Below are positions 21,783 to 30,718 of a stretch of 64,000 bases of DNA, piece by piece. The notes beneath the pieces are model-generated. The model worked only from the letters and a program-made list of their open reading frames with translations. It was not told where the DNA came from and ran no database searches. Every line of letters starts with the position of its first letter. The stretch's first letter is position 1. The translations under genes and the position numbers were made by a program. The stretch is from Pseudoneurospora amorphoporcata (taxonomy: Eukaryota > Ascomycota > Sordariomycetes > Sordariales > Sordariaceae), in contig MU859119.1 of NCBI GenBank assembly GCA_033297205.1, positions 117,355 to 181,354 of the forward strand. Direction: 5' to 3'.

Positions 21783-23252
21783 ATGGATCACGAACACACC
21801 TTGGTCAGCGCCAGTGATCTGGGCCATTCCCAGTTCGCTACTTCATGGCCAGCGCAGCCAACCGGTGATCCGGCTCCCACCCCCGAGCGGCCGCTTTTGG
21901 GGCCCGAGCAGAAACTCATGATGCAGGCTCTCGCCGAGTACAAGACCAACTTTAGCCTTTGCCTCTCCCTCCTCGACTTGCTCGGTATCACCAAGAAGAA
22001 CGCCATAATCACCATGGACAGTACGGTCAGATCGTTTGAGCAAGACATCACATCCGGCAGCAACGAATACGCCATCCTGCTCCACACCATACCAGCCGGC
22101 CTGCACGACTCGTTGATCCAAGGTACGCTCGCCTACGACTACGTCAAGGGCAAAGAAGTGCACGGCAAGGAACTCGAGGAGCGCGGACGATATGCCGGTG
22201 TATACGCGGTCGGAATTGCGATTGAGGGACGTGGCGGGGCCTTCATCAACATTAAGGAGTGCAGCAAAGTCGCCGATATCCTCCAAAACTACTCGCGAGC
22301 ATACGAGCTGTTGGCCACGACCGAGAACGAGAACAGTCCGCTGCCTGCCAATGCCCAGCAGGTTATCCATGACGCTCGCAAACTTGACCAAGCGTGCGGA
22401 TATCCGATCCAGGGTTTCATGCTTCACTACCTGGAGAGCTTTGGACAAGTCGCCGACAACGCGCACTTGAAAGCGCTGGCCGACTCGTTTCGAAAACGCG
22501 GCAGGGCTTTGGACAGACTTGGGTGCGACGAAACGACCAACATGCACCAAGGACCACTGTATGTCGGATGTACCACCGCGCCCATGGCCGAACAGCTCGC
22601 ACAGCTTCATTACGACAGCGACATGGCCACCGTCCCGAGTGTCAGCAAGTTCCTGTCCCTGACCCTGGGTGCTCTCCGGTACATCGGCCTCAAGCCCTAC
22701 ACCGTGGAGGTCCCCATCTTGCCGATTTGGGTCAAGGCACACCTTCCGTTGGGTGAGCGACTGGTGACGGTTCTTGCTAGCTCCTTGATAACCCAGGGAG
22801 GGTTTAACGGGGTCCAAGCCGGCAGCAGGGCTGGAACAGGCATGGACTTGCAGCTTTGCGACGAGGCAGGCAGCTACGTTGCGGAGAAGACCAAGTACTT
22901 TGAGCAGAATATCGACCAAACGCTGCTGGACATCGACGACTTCGATCGCGAGACGGAGGGTGTTGAGGATCTTGAGCGCTGCTTTCGCCTCGTTCTCGGC
23001 GGCGAGCTGGACCAAAGGATCGATGCTACCATGATTGAACTGGAGCGCCTTGAGTGTCACGCCAACCTCTTACAAGGCATGCAAGGAGTCATTCAGAAGA
23101 AGGTGCGCATGATCAGGGCACGACATGAAGCCGTCGCCACTCAATATGCCTTCAACACCGGGTTCGCGCAGCTGTTGCGAAGCATCACCACACGTTTGGA
23201 ACTCGACGATGGTAGCACCCATGCGAGGACAGGAGACTCCCCGCCCGAGTAG
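21783..23252 (+). CDS. orphan protein, alpha-helical
   Basis: An intronless frame of 489 residues begins at the first ATG in a good context (AGCCATGG). I do not recognise the family. Composition is that of a soluble, mostly helical protein with no signal peptide, membrane segment or catalytic motif. A C-terminal helical stretch (LDQRIDATMIELERLECHAN) is coiled-coil-like. Beyond the stop, two other frames continue with protein-like sequence: LREGDLESYMVEQLNNVSL at about 23264-23345, then HVQVIQDVVEGLRRSG to a TGA near 23452. The annotated C terminus (...GDSPPE) may therefore be the result of a frameshift. Together with the adjacent pseudogene this marks a decaying accessory segment. Confidence 0.7.
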   Translation: MDHEHTLVSASDLGHSQFATSWPAQPTGDPAPTPERPLLGPEQKLMMQALAEYKTNFSLCLSLLDLLGITKKNAIITMDSTVRSFEQDITSGSNEYAILLHTIPAGLHDSLIQGTLAYDYVKGKEVHGKELEERGRYAGVYAVGIAIEGRGGAFINIKECSKVADILQNYSRAYELLATTENENSPLPANAQQVIHDARKLDQACGYPIQGFMLHYLESFGQVADNAHLKALADSFRKRGRALDRLGCDETTNMHQGPLYVGCTTAPMAEQLAQLHYDSDMATVPSVSKFLSLTLGALRYIGLKPYTVEVPILPIWVKAHLPLGERLVTVLASSLITQGGFNGVQAGSRAGTGMDLQLCDEAGSYVAEKTKYFEQNIDQTLLDIDDFDRETEGVEDLERCFRLVLGGELDQRIDATMIELERLECHANLLQGMQGVIQKKVRMIRARHEAVATQYAFNTGFAQLLRSITTRLELDDGSTHARTGDSPPE

Positions 23253-24459
23253 TCTGCATCTGTTGAGGGAAGGTGATCTCGAGTCGTACATGGTCGAGCA
23301 GCTGAACAATGTCTCGTTGCAGGTCCAATCGATTGGAGGATTCATCGGACGTCGATGGAACCGGTCACTTGAGGGGGCATGTGCAAGTGATCCAGGATGT
23401 CGTCGAAGGGTTGCGTCGGAGTGGAATGAGTGGCATTGCTGGGAGGATGTGATGAGTTGGGGACAGGATGCCACTGTTGTTGTTGAAGGAACATGCAGTT
23501 GTTATTGTACTATAAATACGATACTACCGAATATTACGCAAGCTCTCACTGTGCGGTAATCTTCAACGGCCCACCGTAATTTTCCGATTTTGATGCCTTG
23601 TTCCTGAAATACGTGAGTGACGGGGAGTGGTTGCAGACGGGAATGCGCTAATCTCTAACAAGATTGGCTGCTAAAGGGTCCAATCTAGCCGCCAGCTATG
23701 GTTGGCCCAGGACTCCCAAGGTACCCCGTGCTAGCGTTCAATAGGAATGGCGTGGAAACACAGGGCGTCGCACAATCAGCAGGTACCCCGGATTGCGGCA
23801 CGTACATCCCCGCAGCCTTGTCCGTTTCTGGAGGAATGTTTCAAGAAAAGCCTCTCCCGCACAACCCTGTCGAACCCCTCCCTCACGCAGCCACACTGAA
23901 ACTGCTTGTAAGCCACTAGAACTACAGCGCAAGATTGAATGAACTGGACGCCAAGTGCACCGGTTGCTTGTCTTTCTCGGCTTCCCCTTTTCCTCTTCTT
24001 TTTCTTTTCTTTTCGACAAATCGCGTGCTGGTTGTCCCATTCGCAGTGGGATTTGGCCGCCTGGGTTGCGCGCATCTTCTTTTCCCTTGCCAACTGTCAC
24101 TCTCTCCATTGCATTAGCCGCCCATTCCCAACGCCACCAAGATCGACCTCGTCGTCGCCAATCCTCCACGGATACCTACCTTAGCTACCGACATTCATTC
24201 GATACTCGAAACACCGTCCCTCTCTTTACCAGACCTTCGCCAGTATTGCCTGGCCCTACCACCGATCCCACCATCACTCGTTTGGCGTCAGTTGACCTGA
24301 CCTTGCTGCCTCCCCAACCACGATACACCATCTCGCGAGCTCGAGATCACCACCGTCCTTCGACACATCACGATACACCAGAGATGCAACTCTGAGTCCA
24401 ATCATTTACACGAACCGATCAACCGAATCAAACCCCACGATACCACGATCCACGATACA
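23253..24459. other. 3' of orphan gene and long 5' leader of the GH16 gene
   Basis: The first 200 bp hold the out-of-frame continuation of the orphan gene. The rest is non-coding leader. It includes a CT-rich tract near 23980-24020, and CACGATAC recurs several times between 24370 and 24480, up to and across the GH16 start codon. These are promoter or leader features typical of fungal genes. Confidence 0.5.
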
Positions 24460-26379
24460 ATGCTTCTACCACGATACCTCGCCTCAGCCATTGCGCTGCT
24501 GGCTTCCTCGGCCCTCGCCCAAGTCACCACCGACTGCCAACCCCTCAACAAGACATGTCCTCCCGATCCCGCCCTCGGCATGGACGCCTCATGGACCTTC
24601 AACTCCACTCCCAAAGCCTGGGCCTGGGAAACCACCGTGGGCACCGTCGATTTCGACAACGACAACGGCGCCGCCTTCACCATCAGCAAGCAAGGCGACT
24701 CCCCCACCCTGCGTTCCAAGTTCTACTTCTTCTGGGGCCGCACCGAGATCTGGATGAAGGCTGCCCAAGGCAAAGGCATTGTCAGTTCCGTCATGTTCCT
24801 GTCCGATGACCTGGACGAGATCGACTGGGAGTTTGTCGGCGGCGAGGCCACCAACGTGCAGACCAACTTTTACGGCAAGGGTGTCATCGAGTCCTCCATT
24901 CCCGGAAAGCACGACGTTCCCGGTAACGCCCAGGAAGACTTCCATAACTATACCACCATTTGGACCAAGGATTACCTCGACTTTTACATTGACGGCAACA
25001 AGGTGCGCACTTTGCTTCCCGCCCAAGCCAACGGCACTCAATTCTACCCCCAGACACCCATGCGCTTGTCCCTCGGTATTTGGGCTGGCGGCGACCCGAG
25101 AATGCCCGACGGTACGAAGGAGTGGGCTGGTGGTGAAACCGATTACAATGCTGGCCCGTACACCATGCATGTCAAGTCTGTCCAGGTTACCGACTATAGC
25201 GACGGCAAGGAGTATGTCTACGGCGACCGCAGCGGCGCTTGGGAGAGCATCAAGATCGTCGAGGGCAACTCCACCATCAAGGAGATCATCCAAGCCCCGC
25301 CCAAGGAGTCGGTGTCAGACAAGTGGAAGGGCATGTCGAGCACAACCAAGACCATCATTTACGCCTGCTGCGCCGGCGCCGGCGCGCTGCTCGTCATTGC
25401 CGCCGTGTTCTTCTGCATCCGTCAGCGCCGACGGGGTGCGCGCCAGGCCGCTCTTGCTGAAGCCCAGTACGAGCGTGATCGCGTGGAGCTTGACCGGTTG
25501 CAGAAGGCTGGTATCGATCCCGATAGTTTTACGGAGCAAGCGGCCGAGTATCATGCTGAGGATATGAAGAAGGACGGCATGGTTACCACGACAACTTATA
25601 GTGTTCCCCCTTCTCCGCCTCTCGGTGGCCCGAACAACAACAGTTCCTCTAATGGCCAGTTTGACACGATCTCGGCAGTTGGCGCTGGCGCCGCTGCTGG
25701 AGCTGCTCTCGGTGCTACCGGTGGCGCTGCCGCCTCCCTTTCTCAATCTCCCCGCGTCGCTAGTCCTGCTCCCGCTCCCGGTCAGCAGCAGCAGCACTTC
25801 AACTCCTTCGACAACAACATGAACATGAACCGCGTCGCCTCCCCTGCCCCAAGCATCCCTTCCTTCGCCGCATCTGCCATGACCCCCACCATTCCCAACG
25901 TGACTGGCGGTTACCAGAACCAGTCTCAGAGCCCGTCGTTCCCTCCCAACCGCAGCTTCACCTCTCCGGTCTCTGCCTCGCCCAACGCTCAAGGTTCCAT
26001 GTACGGAGATATGAGCAGAGTAGGCAGCCCCGCTCCTGGCGGAGGACTAGCCCACCCGCAACCCCAGAGAAGCTTTACGGCCGGTCCTACTGCCCCTGGG
26101 TTTGCAAGCCCGCAGTCGGCGAGCTTCGACTTTAATCACAACGGGGGTTACCACAGCCCGCAGGCTTCCACGTTCGGTGGAGCATACGGTCAGCAGCCAG
26201 GATCCGGACTTGGGACGCAGTCCGGCGGTGCTGGATATGGTCAGGCTGGTGTTGGTCAAGTACCTGACTTTGGACTGCCGGGTCAAGGCGGGTTTGCGGA
26301 GGGGAGGGATAGTTATTGGGGTGATACCCGCGATAACGGGCATGACCAGGGGCATATGAACAACGGGGGATACAGGTGA
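24460..26379 (+). CDS. GH16 CRH-type chitin-glucan transglycosylase, TM-anchored
   Basis: A single 639-residue exon. A signal peptide (residues 1-20, hydrophobic core then ALA|Q) leads into a GH16 domain. The catalytic motif DEIDWEFVG lies near residues 119-127, with the first Glu as nucleophile and the second as acid/base. The layout matches Crh1/Utr2 enzymes, which link chitin to beta-glucan in the cell wall. N-glycosylation sites are frequent. Most CRH proteins end in a GPI signal. Here a membrane helix at about residues 299-321 is followed by RQRRRGARQ and some 300 residues rich in Ser, Pro, Gly, Gln and Asn, predicted to face the cytosol. Anchoring by this helix is inference. The ATG is the first in frame. 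Confidence 0.9.
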   Translation: MLLPRYLASAIALLASSALAQVTTDCQPLNKTCPPDPALGMDASWTFNSTPKAWAWETTVGTVDFDNDNGAAFTISKQGDSPTLRSKFYFFWGRTEIWMKAAQGKGIVSSVMFLSDDLDEIDWEFVGGEATNVQTNFYGKGVIESSIPGKHDVPGNAQEDFHNYTTIWTKDYLDFYIDGNKVRTLLPAQANGTQFYPQTPMRLSLGIWAGGDPRMPDGTKEWAGGETDYNAGPYTMHVKSVQVTDYSDGKEYVYGDRSGAWESIKIVEGNSTIKEIIQAPPKESVSDKWKGMSSTTKTIIYACCAGAGALLVIAAVFFCIRQRRRGARQAALAEAQYERDRVELDRLQKAGIDPDSFTEQAAEYHAEDMKKDGMVTTTTYSVPPSPPLGGPNNNSSSNGQFDTISAVGAGAAAGAALGATGGAAASLSQSPRVASPAPAPGQQQQHFNSFDNNMNMNRVASPAPSIPSFAASAMTPTIPNVTGGYQNQSQSPSFPPNRSFTSPVSASPNAQGSMYGDMSRVGSPAPGGGLAHPQPQRSFTAGPTAPGFASPQSASFDFNHNGGYHSPQASTFGGAYGQQPGSGLGTQSGGAGYGQAGVGQVPDFGLPGQGGFAEGRDSYWGDTRDNGHDQGHMNNGGYR

Positions 26380-26739
26380 TGTTGGGAATTGAAAAGGATA
26401 TAATGGCATTTCCATTGACGGGATGATATGATTGGCTGCCTTTACTACTTTACGAGACCATTTCTTTGCTTCTCTTCTTCTTCTCGCAAGCTTTGCAAGC
26501 GAAGCGATACGTTTACGCCATTTAGCATCATACAAGAAAATAGAGAAGGAAAAAATCAGGTGGTTAGATTATCTGCTATCAAGGTGTAATGACGAATGCA
26601 TTCAAGGGCTTGACTGTTGAGACAACAGCGTTGGTGTTTTTCTCTCAGCTGCCTTCTTAGGCAACATCTAAATTGGGGTACATAAGTACATATCCGGACA
26701 CCAATTTTCAACTATTAGGAATGATTGATCAGGCCGCTC
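26380..26739. other. intergenic between the GH16 gene and tRNA-Lys
   Basis: This is the 3' flank of the GH16 gene. No gene was seen. The sequence just before the tRNA is AT-rich, as is usual upstream of pol III genes. Confidence 0.5.
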
Positions 26740-26827
26740 GCCCGGCTAGCTCAATCGGTAGAGCGTGAGACTCTTAAGGAGTTCCTCCGTAATCTCAAGG
26801 TTGTGGGTTCGACCCCCACGTCGGGCT
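26740..26827 (+). tRNA. tRNA-Lys (anticodon CTT) with 15-nt intron
   Basis: A full cloverleaf is visible: acceptor stem GCCCGGC/GTCGGGC, a D-arm with AGCTCAATCGGTAGAGC (A box), anticodon stem TGAGA/TCTCA with loop CTCTTAA, a variable loop, and a T-arm GTGGGTTCGACCCCCAC (B box), ending in discriminator T. The anticodon CTT is at 26773-26775. A 15-nt intron (26777-26791) sits just 3' of base 37, the canonical place for nuclear tRNA introns. Without it the length is 73 nt. Confidence 0.96.
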
Positions 26828-27715
26828 CAATTCCCGTCGTTCCCTTCATTTTTTTCGCTAGAAATCTTTTTTTGGCTTGCGTTCTGTTCTTGCTCAGATG
26901 GCATTTTGTGGAAAGGACTGAGCATAACTCTTTTGTTGAAATCGTGGGTGCGATCCAGAATGTCTTCCAGATGTTTTTTGCTCTTTTCACTTTTCAGCTT
27001 GATTGACGGCAATTTTACATCTTTTGCCTTCGACGGCATTGCTGCCTTCTTCTACTGTCGTTGACAAGCAGTCTTCTCACGGCATTGGGTTTCATGTTTG
27101 TCGGCACCAGACTAGCATAGTCCAAGTTTATACGCCTGCCTGACCATGGCCGTTTCCGAGATTACGCCATTTGAGCCACTATCCCAAGGTACCAATATCC
27201 GGCTCGGATTCCCCAAGGTGTGCGTTGAGTTGGTTTCTCCCATGTTGCATTTGTGTTTTTGATGTTCCAACACGAATCGCACCCTTCTATCCACCCCAAG
27301 CACCCCATCGATATGACCTTGCGGGAGGGATCATGATGCCCTCCACGATGCCTCTGCAAAGTGCCGTCCTCGAGCCTTGCAAAGTTACAGGCAACTGCCG
27401 ATGTCACTGGCCTCCTCTTCACTAGCCCCGGGATTCACCAGGTCGTGATCTGTTTGTGGTTGTACAGTTGCTTTTCTCTTTCTTCATGTCGAGCTAGGTA
27501 TTGTACAGCAGCAACCTCGTTTCGAAAAAAAAAAAAAAACCTAAAGAACAGAACTGAACGCCTGAAAGAGATGCCGGTTGTGGTACATGGTGTGTGATCG
27601 GATGTGGTGGTGCCATATATATGGTTCGGTATGCCATCATTACGGGCGGAGGAACTCCGTCTTGTCTGGTGGTAGGTATGGAATCGAAAGATGCAGTTGA
27701 CGCTGGGAATCTCGC
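26828..27715. other. intergenic, tRNA-Lys to cyt-21
   Basis: A T-run within about 30 nt of the tRNA can serve as pol III terminator. A 15-nt A-run lies near 27525-27539. No protein-coding frame was recognised. Confidence 0.5.
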
Positions 27716-28189
27716 TCAAGCCTTGGTCTTCTTCTCGATCACCGCCTGCGTCCTCTTGTGCTTGGGCCTCAGGATACCGACCTATTTCGTGGGTGAGTGA
27801 TTGCAGCGTCAGCAGAAACGTCCAGGATGTAGAGGCTTGGAAGGACAAAGACGTACATAGGACAATAACCTCCACATGGTGTCGGTCGGCTGAGCTCCCA
27901 CACCAATCCAGTACTTCGCCCTCGTGATGTCCAGCTTGATGTCCTTGTGCAACTTCCCCGAGGTGTCGTAGGTGTCCTTCTTGGGAATGGGGTCGTATGT
28001 GCCGATTACCTCGAGAGGCTTGCTGTTGCGCGCGGTTCTAACGAGTGGGAGGGTTAGCTGTCTGCCGGTCTGTCTGCCTGGCTGGCTGTTGTCGCAATCG
28101 AAAATTGCGTACCTGGCGTGGGCAATAACAATGTTGTAGAAGGGCGCATTGGTGCGCCCAAACCGGGCGAGTCTGAGCTTGAGAACCAT
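27716..28189 (-). CDS. cyt-21: mitochondrial small-subunit ribosomal protein bS16m
   Basis: Three exons, 28113-28189, 27857-28037 and 27716-27781, each intron 75 nt with GTACGC/GTACGT donors and TAG acceptors. The product is 107 residues. It starts MVLKLRLARFGR and continues PFYNIVIAHAR, the invariant opening of bacterial S16. Typical S16 blocks follow: EVIGTYDP, LDITRAKYWIGVGAQPTD and a basic tail HKRTQAVIEKK. There is no long cleavable presequence; the ribosomal fold begins at the initiator Met. Neurospora cyt-21 encodes the S16-like mitochondrial protein S-24, as I recall of this same length, so the symbol is given on that basis. It builds the mitochondrial 30S-type subunit. The gene is divergent from the NAD(P)HX epimerase across about 700 bp. 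Confidence 0.92.
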
Positions 28190-28892
28190 CTTGGATCGCG
28201 GGAGGTTGGAGGGATCCGGACAGACAGGCGTGCGTGGTGAAGGAGGGATTGTCGCCGACGAGGTTGGAGATCTTGAATCTTTTGCGCGGACATCGGCGAG
28301 GTCGCTCACTGAAAGATTGTGGAGTGCTGCCGGGGGCCCAGGAGCTGAGCTGTATCCCGGCAGGCAATTGACTCCGAGGTACGTACCTTTGCTTCACAAG
28401 CCACTGAAGTTTCACTTAAAGCCATGTTCAGCCACGCAATTCCATATGCCGACTTGCCTGCCCCGACAAGACCTCCGGCTTTATTGTGTAGCAGGCACGA
28501 CCGCACGAGTGGGATCATGATGCACTGGATCGACGATCGTGACCAGCTGAGATGCTTGAATTGAGGAAGCAGCGGGTGATGTCAGTAGCACCTGCCCGGA
28601 ATAAATGCAAAAAGGGAGCGATTGGGATCCAATTTCTTCAATTGCAAATTTTCACCTTTTCTTGTCCTGTGCATCATCGTCAAGCTTGAAGCTTCAAAAG
28701 TTCAAAGTCAAAGACACCCCCTAGCATCTCAGCTACAGACTACTACTCTCAATACTACCACTTTCTTCCCCGCCCATTTCCACCCGTCAGAACTTCCCTT
28801 GCCTTCGATCACTACACGGGTCTTCCAACCCTCATCTTGTTCCGTATAAACGCTGCGTCCAGAACCAGTACCACACACAGCCTTCTTCCACC
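28190..28892. promoter_or_regulatory. divergent cyt-21/epimerase region
   Basis: Shared 5' region of two diverging mitochondria-related genes. No coding frame or recognisable operator was seen. The epimerase leader is CT-rich. Confidence 0.5.
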
Positions 28893-30434
28893 ATGGCGCT
28901 TAAGGTATGTCATGTCGCATAAAGCCAAGACGATTGATGGAGCCGAGGCTTCTTGGTTTCCTTTCGGCCGCAGCTCCGACTCCCCACAGGCAGGCAGGCC
29001 TTGTGCAACACAACGACAGGAGCTCCAGAACCGCTGGAACCAGATATTTCCCCATCGACGCCCAACACTAATCAAATGGCCGCCTCCAGACCCTCTCCGC
29101 AAAGGCTGCCGCTGCTCTCGACCGCGAGCTTATGAGCACGGGGGCCTTTTCCCTCGACCAGCTCATGGAACTCGCAGGCCTCTCGGTCTCTCAAGTTGGT
29201 CTGTAGCTTTGCATCCCAATCTTCACGTCTTTCATAGGTATTCAGCGACAACGTTGCTAACTTTTTAAACAGTTGCCAGAGTTCACCCTATCAAGCAGGG
29301 CCGCCGAGTGTTGGTTGCTGTTGGCCCTGGAAACAATGGTTAGTCGCTGAATGTTTGGTTCCTTCAGGGGCTGGATGGTCCAAGCGCTTACCTGTTCTGT
29401 ACCTGTTGTCAGGAGGTGATGGCCTCGTGGCTGCTCGACACCTTTTCCACTACGGCTATCAACCTGCCATCTACTATCCGAAGCGGCCCAAGAACGATCT
29501 CTATCAGGTGAGCGAATCTCTCCTTTTCTCTTCAACCACGTATATCGGATGCAGCGTGCAGGTCGATACTGCATGTCGGCAAGTGTCCAGCGGAATAGGT
29601 CTACAAGCAAGGAGAGACAGGACAAGTCGTCCAAGACCACGGGCAGACATGGGATTGCTTGAAGGACAACCGCCACAGAGACGACACAAGAGTGGAAAGT
29701 TCATTGGGCTCGGATTCAGAGTTTTCTGTCTTGAATGGGAGCCGTGCTTGTTGCCGATACGATTGTCCCTCTCCCAATCCGACTCCCACAGGCCCTTTCC
29801 TACATAAACATTTCGAGAGCCTTAACCACCGTATCGTGTATCTGATGTATTGGGCCTCATGCTAACTCCTCTCCGTCCCCGCAGCGCCTGGTCAAACAAT
29901 GTGAAGACCTAGAGATACCCTTTGTCGACGACTTTCCCGCTGCTCTGGAGTCTACCGACCACGTCGTCGATGCCATCTTTGGTATGTCCCCGAGGCCATG
30001 GTTTGCTCCGGACCTTGACTGACGCCCGCGTGTAGGTTTCAGTTTCTCCGGCGAGGTTCGGGAGCCGTTCCCTGCCGTCATCAACGCCATGGCCGAGACA
30101 AAGATTCCGGTCACCTCGGTCGATGCTCCATCGTCGTGGGACATTCATGAAGGACCGCCCGAGTCCGGGGTGGGCAGCAACTTTCACCCTAACGTCTTGG
30201 TTAGCTTGACGGCTCCGAAACCTCTGGTCCAGCACTTCAAGGGTCGCCATTTTGTGGGTGGACGGTACGTACCATGTTCCTTTTCTTTCCTCGTTCCGTT
30301 GTCCCGGTGGTGTGGCTGATGCTGGCGGCAGGTTCGTCGCTCCGTCAATTGCGAAAAAGTACGACTTTGACGTTCCCAAGTATGAGGGTATCGACCAGAT
30401 CGTCGAGATCAGCGACAACCAAGTCAAGATCTAA
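28893..30434 (+). CDS. NAD(P)HX epimerase (YjeF N-terminal family)
   Basis: Seven exons: 28893-28904, 29090-29198, 29273-29338, 29413-29507, 29885-29981, 30036-30264 and 30332-30434. All phases join cleanly to a 236-residue protein. The first exon codes only MALK. YjeF-N features follow: the helix ALDRELMSTGAFSLDQLMELAG, the strand-loop GPGNNGGDGLVAARHL that binds the nucleotide, DHVVDAIFGFSFSG, and the active-site Asp in SVDAPSSWD. The family, eukaryotic NAXE, epimerises R-NAD(P)HX to the S form so that a dehydratase can repair it. It acts in mitochondria or cytosol. Intron 4 is unusually long at 377 nt; the others are 54-185 nt. The start is the ATG whose tiny exon splices in frame to the conserved region. 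Confidence 0.93.
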
Positions 30435-30517
30435 AGGCTCTTTGCCTCCTCCTTGTCAACGTGGTCGCTGGTGGTGGTGGTGGTGCTGCTGCTGCTGTCT
30501 CCCCGGACCAACGCAGG

Positions 30518-30718
30518 CTACATGAGACTGCAGCCCCCGTGTCGACTATTGGGGCAAGTAGGGCTCGGACAGCCTCCGTCGTTCATCTTCAGGCGCTTTC
30601 GAACGGTCCCGTTTGGACAACGGATCAAGGGTGGATGAAAGTCCTTGCAAAACTCGACGTAGACTAGGTAGTCTTTCCCGCAGGCTGGGCAGTCATGGGT
30701 AATGTGCTCGATGCACAT
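30518..30718 (-). CDS. candidate small Cys-rich protein
   Basis: A 66-residue frame begins with ATG at 30718 and contains seven cysteines. The spacing (DCPACGKDY, FCKDFHPP, RCPNG, GCPSPTCPN, GCSLM) suggests zinc binding or disulfides rather than chance. No signal peptide is present and the family is not recognised. It is convergent with the epimerase gene, 83 bp away. An unseen 5' exon is possible. It could be a chance frame; confidence is low. Confidence 0.35.
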   Translation of the reverse strand: MCIEHITHDCPACGKDYLVYVEFCKDFHPPLIRCPNGTVRKRLKMNDGGCPSPTCPNSRHGGCSLM

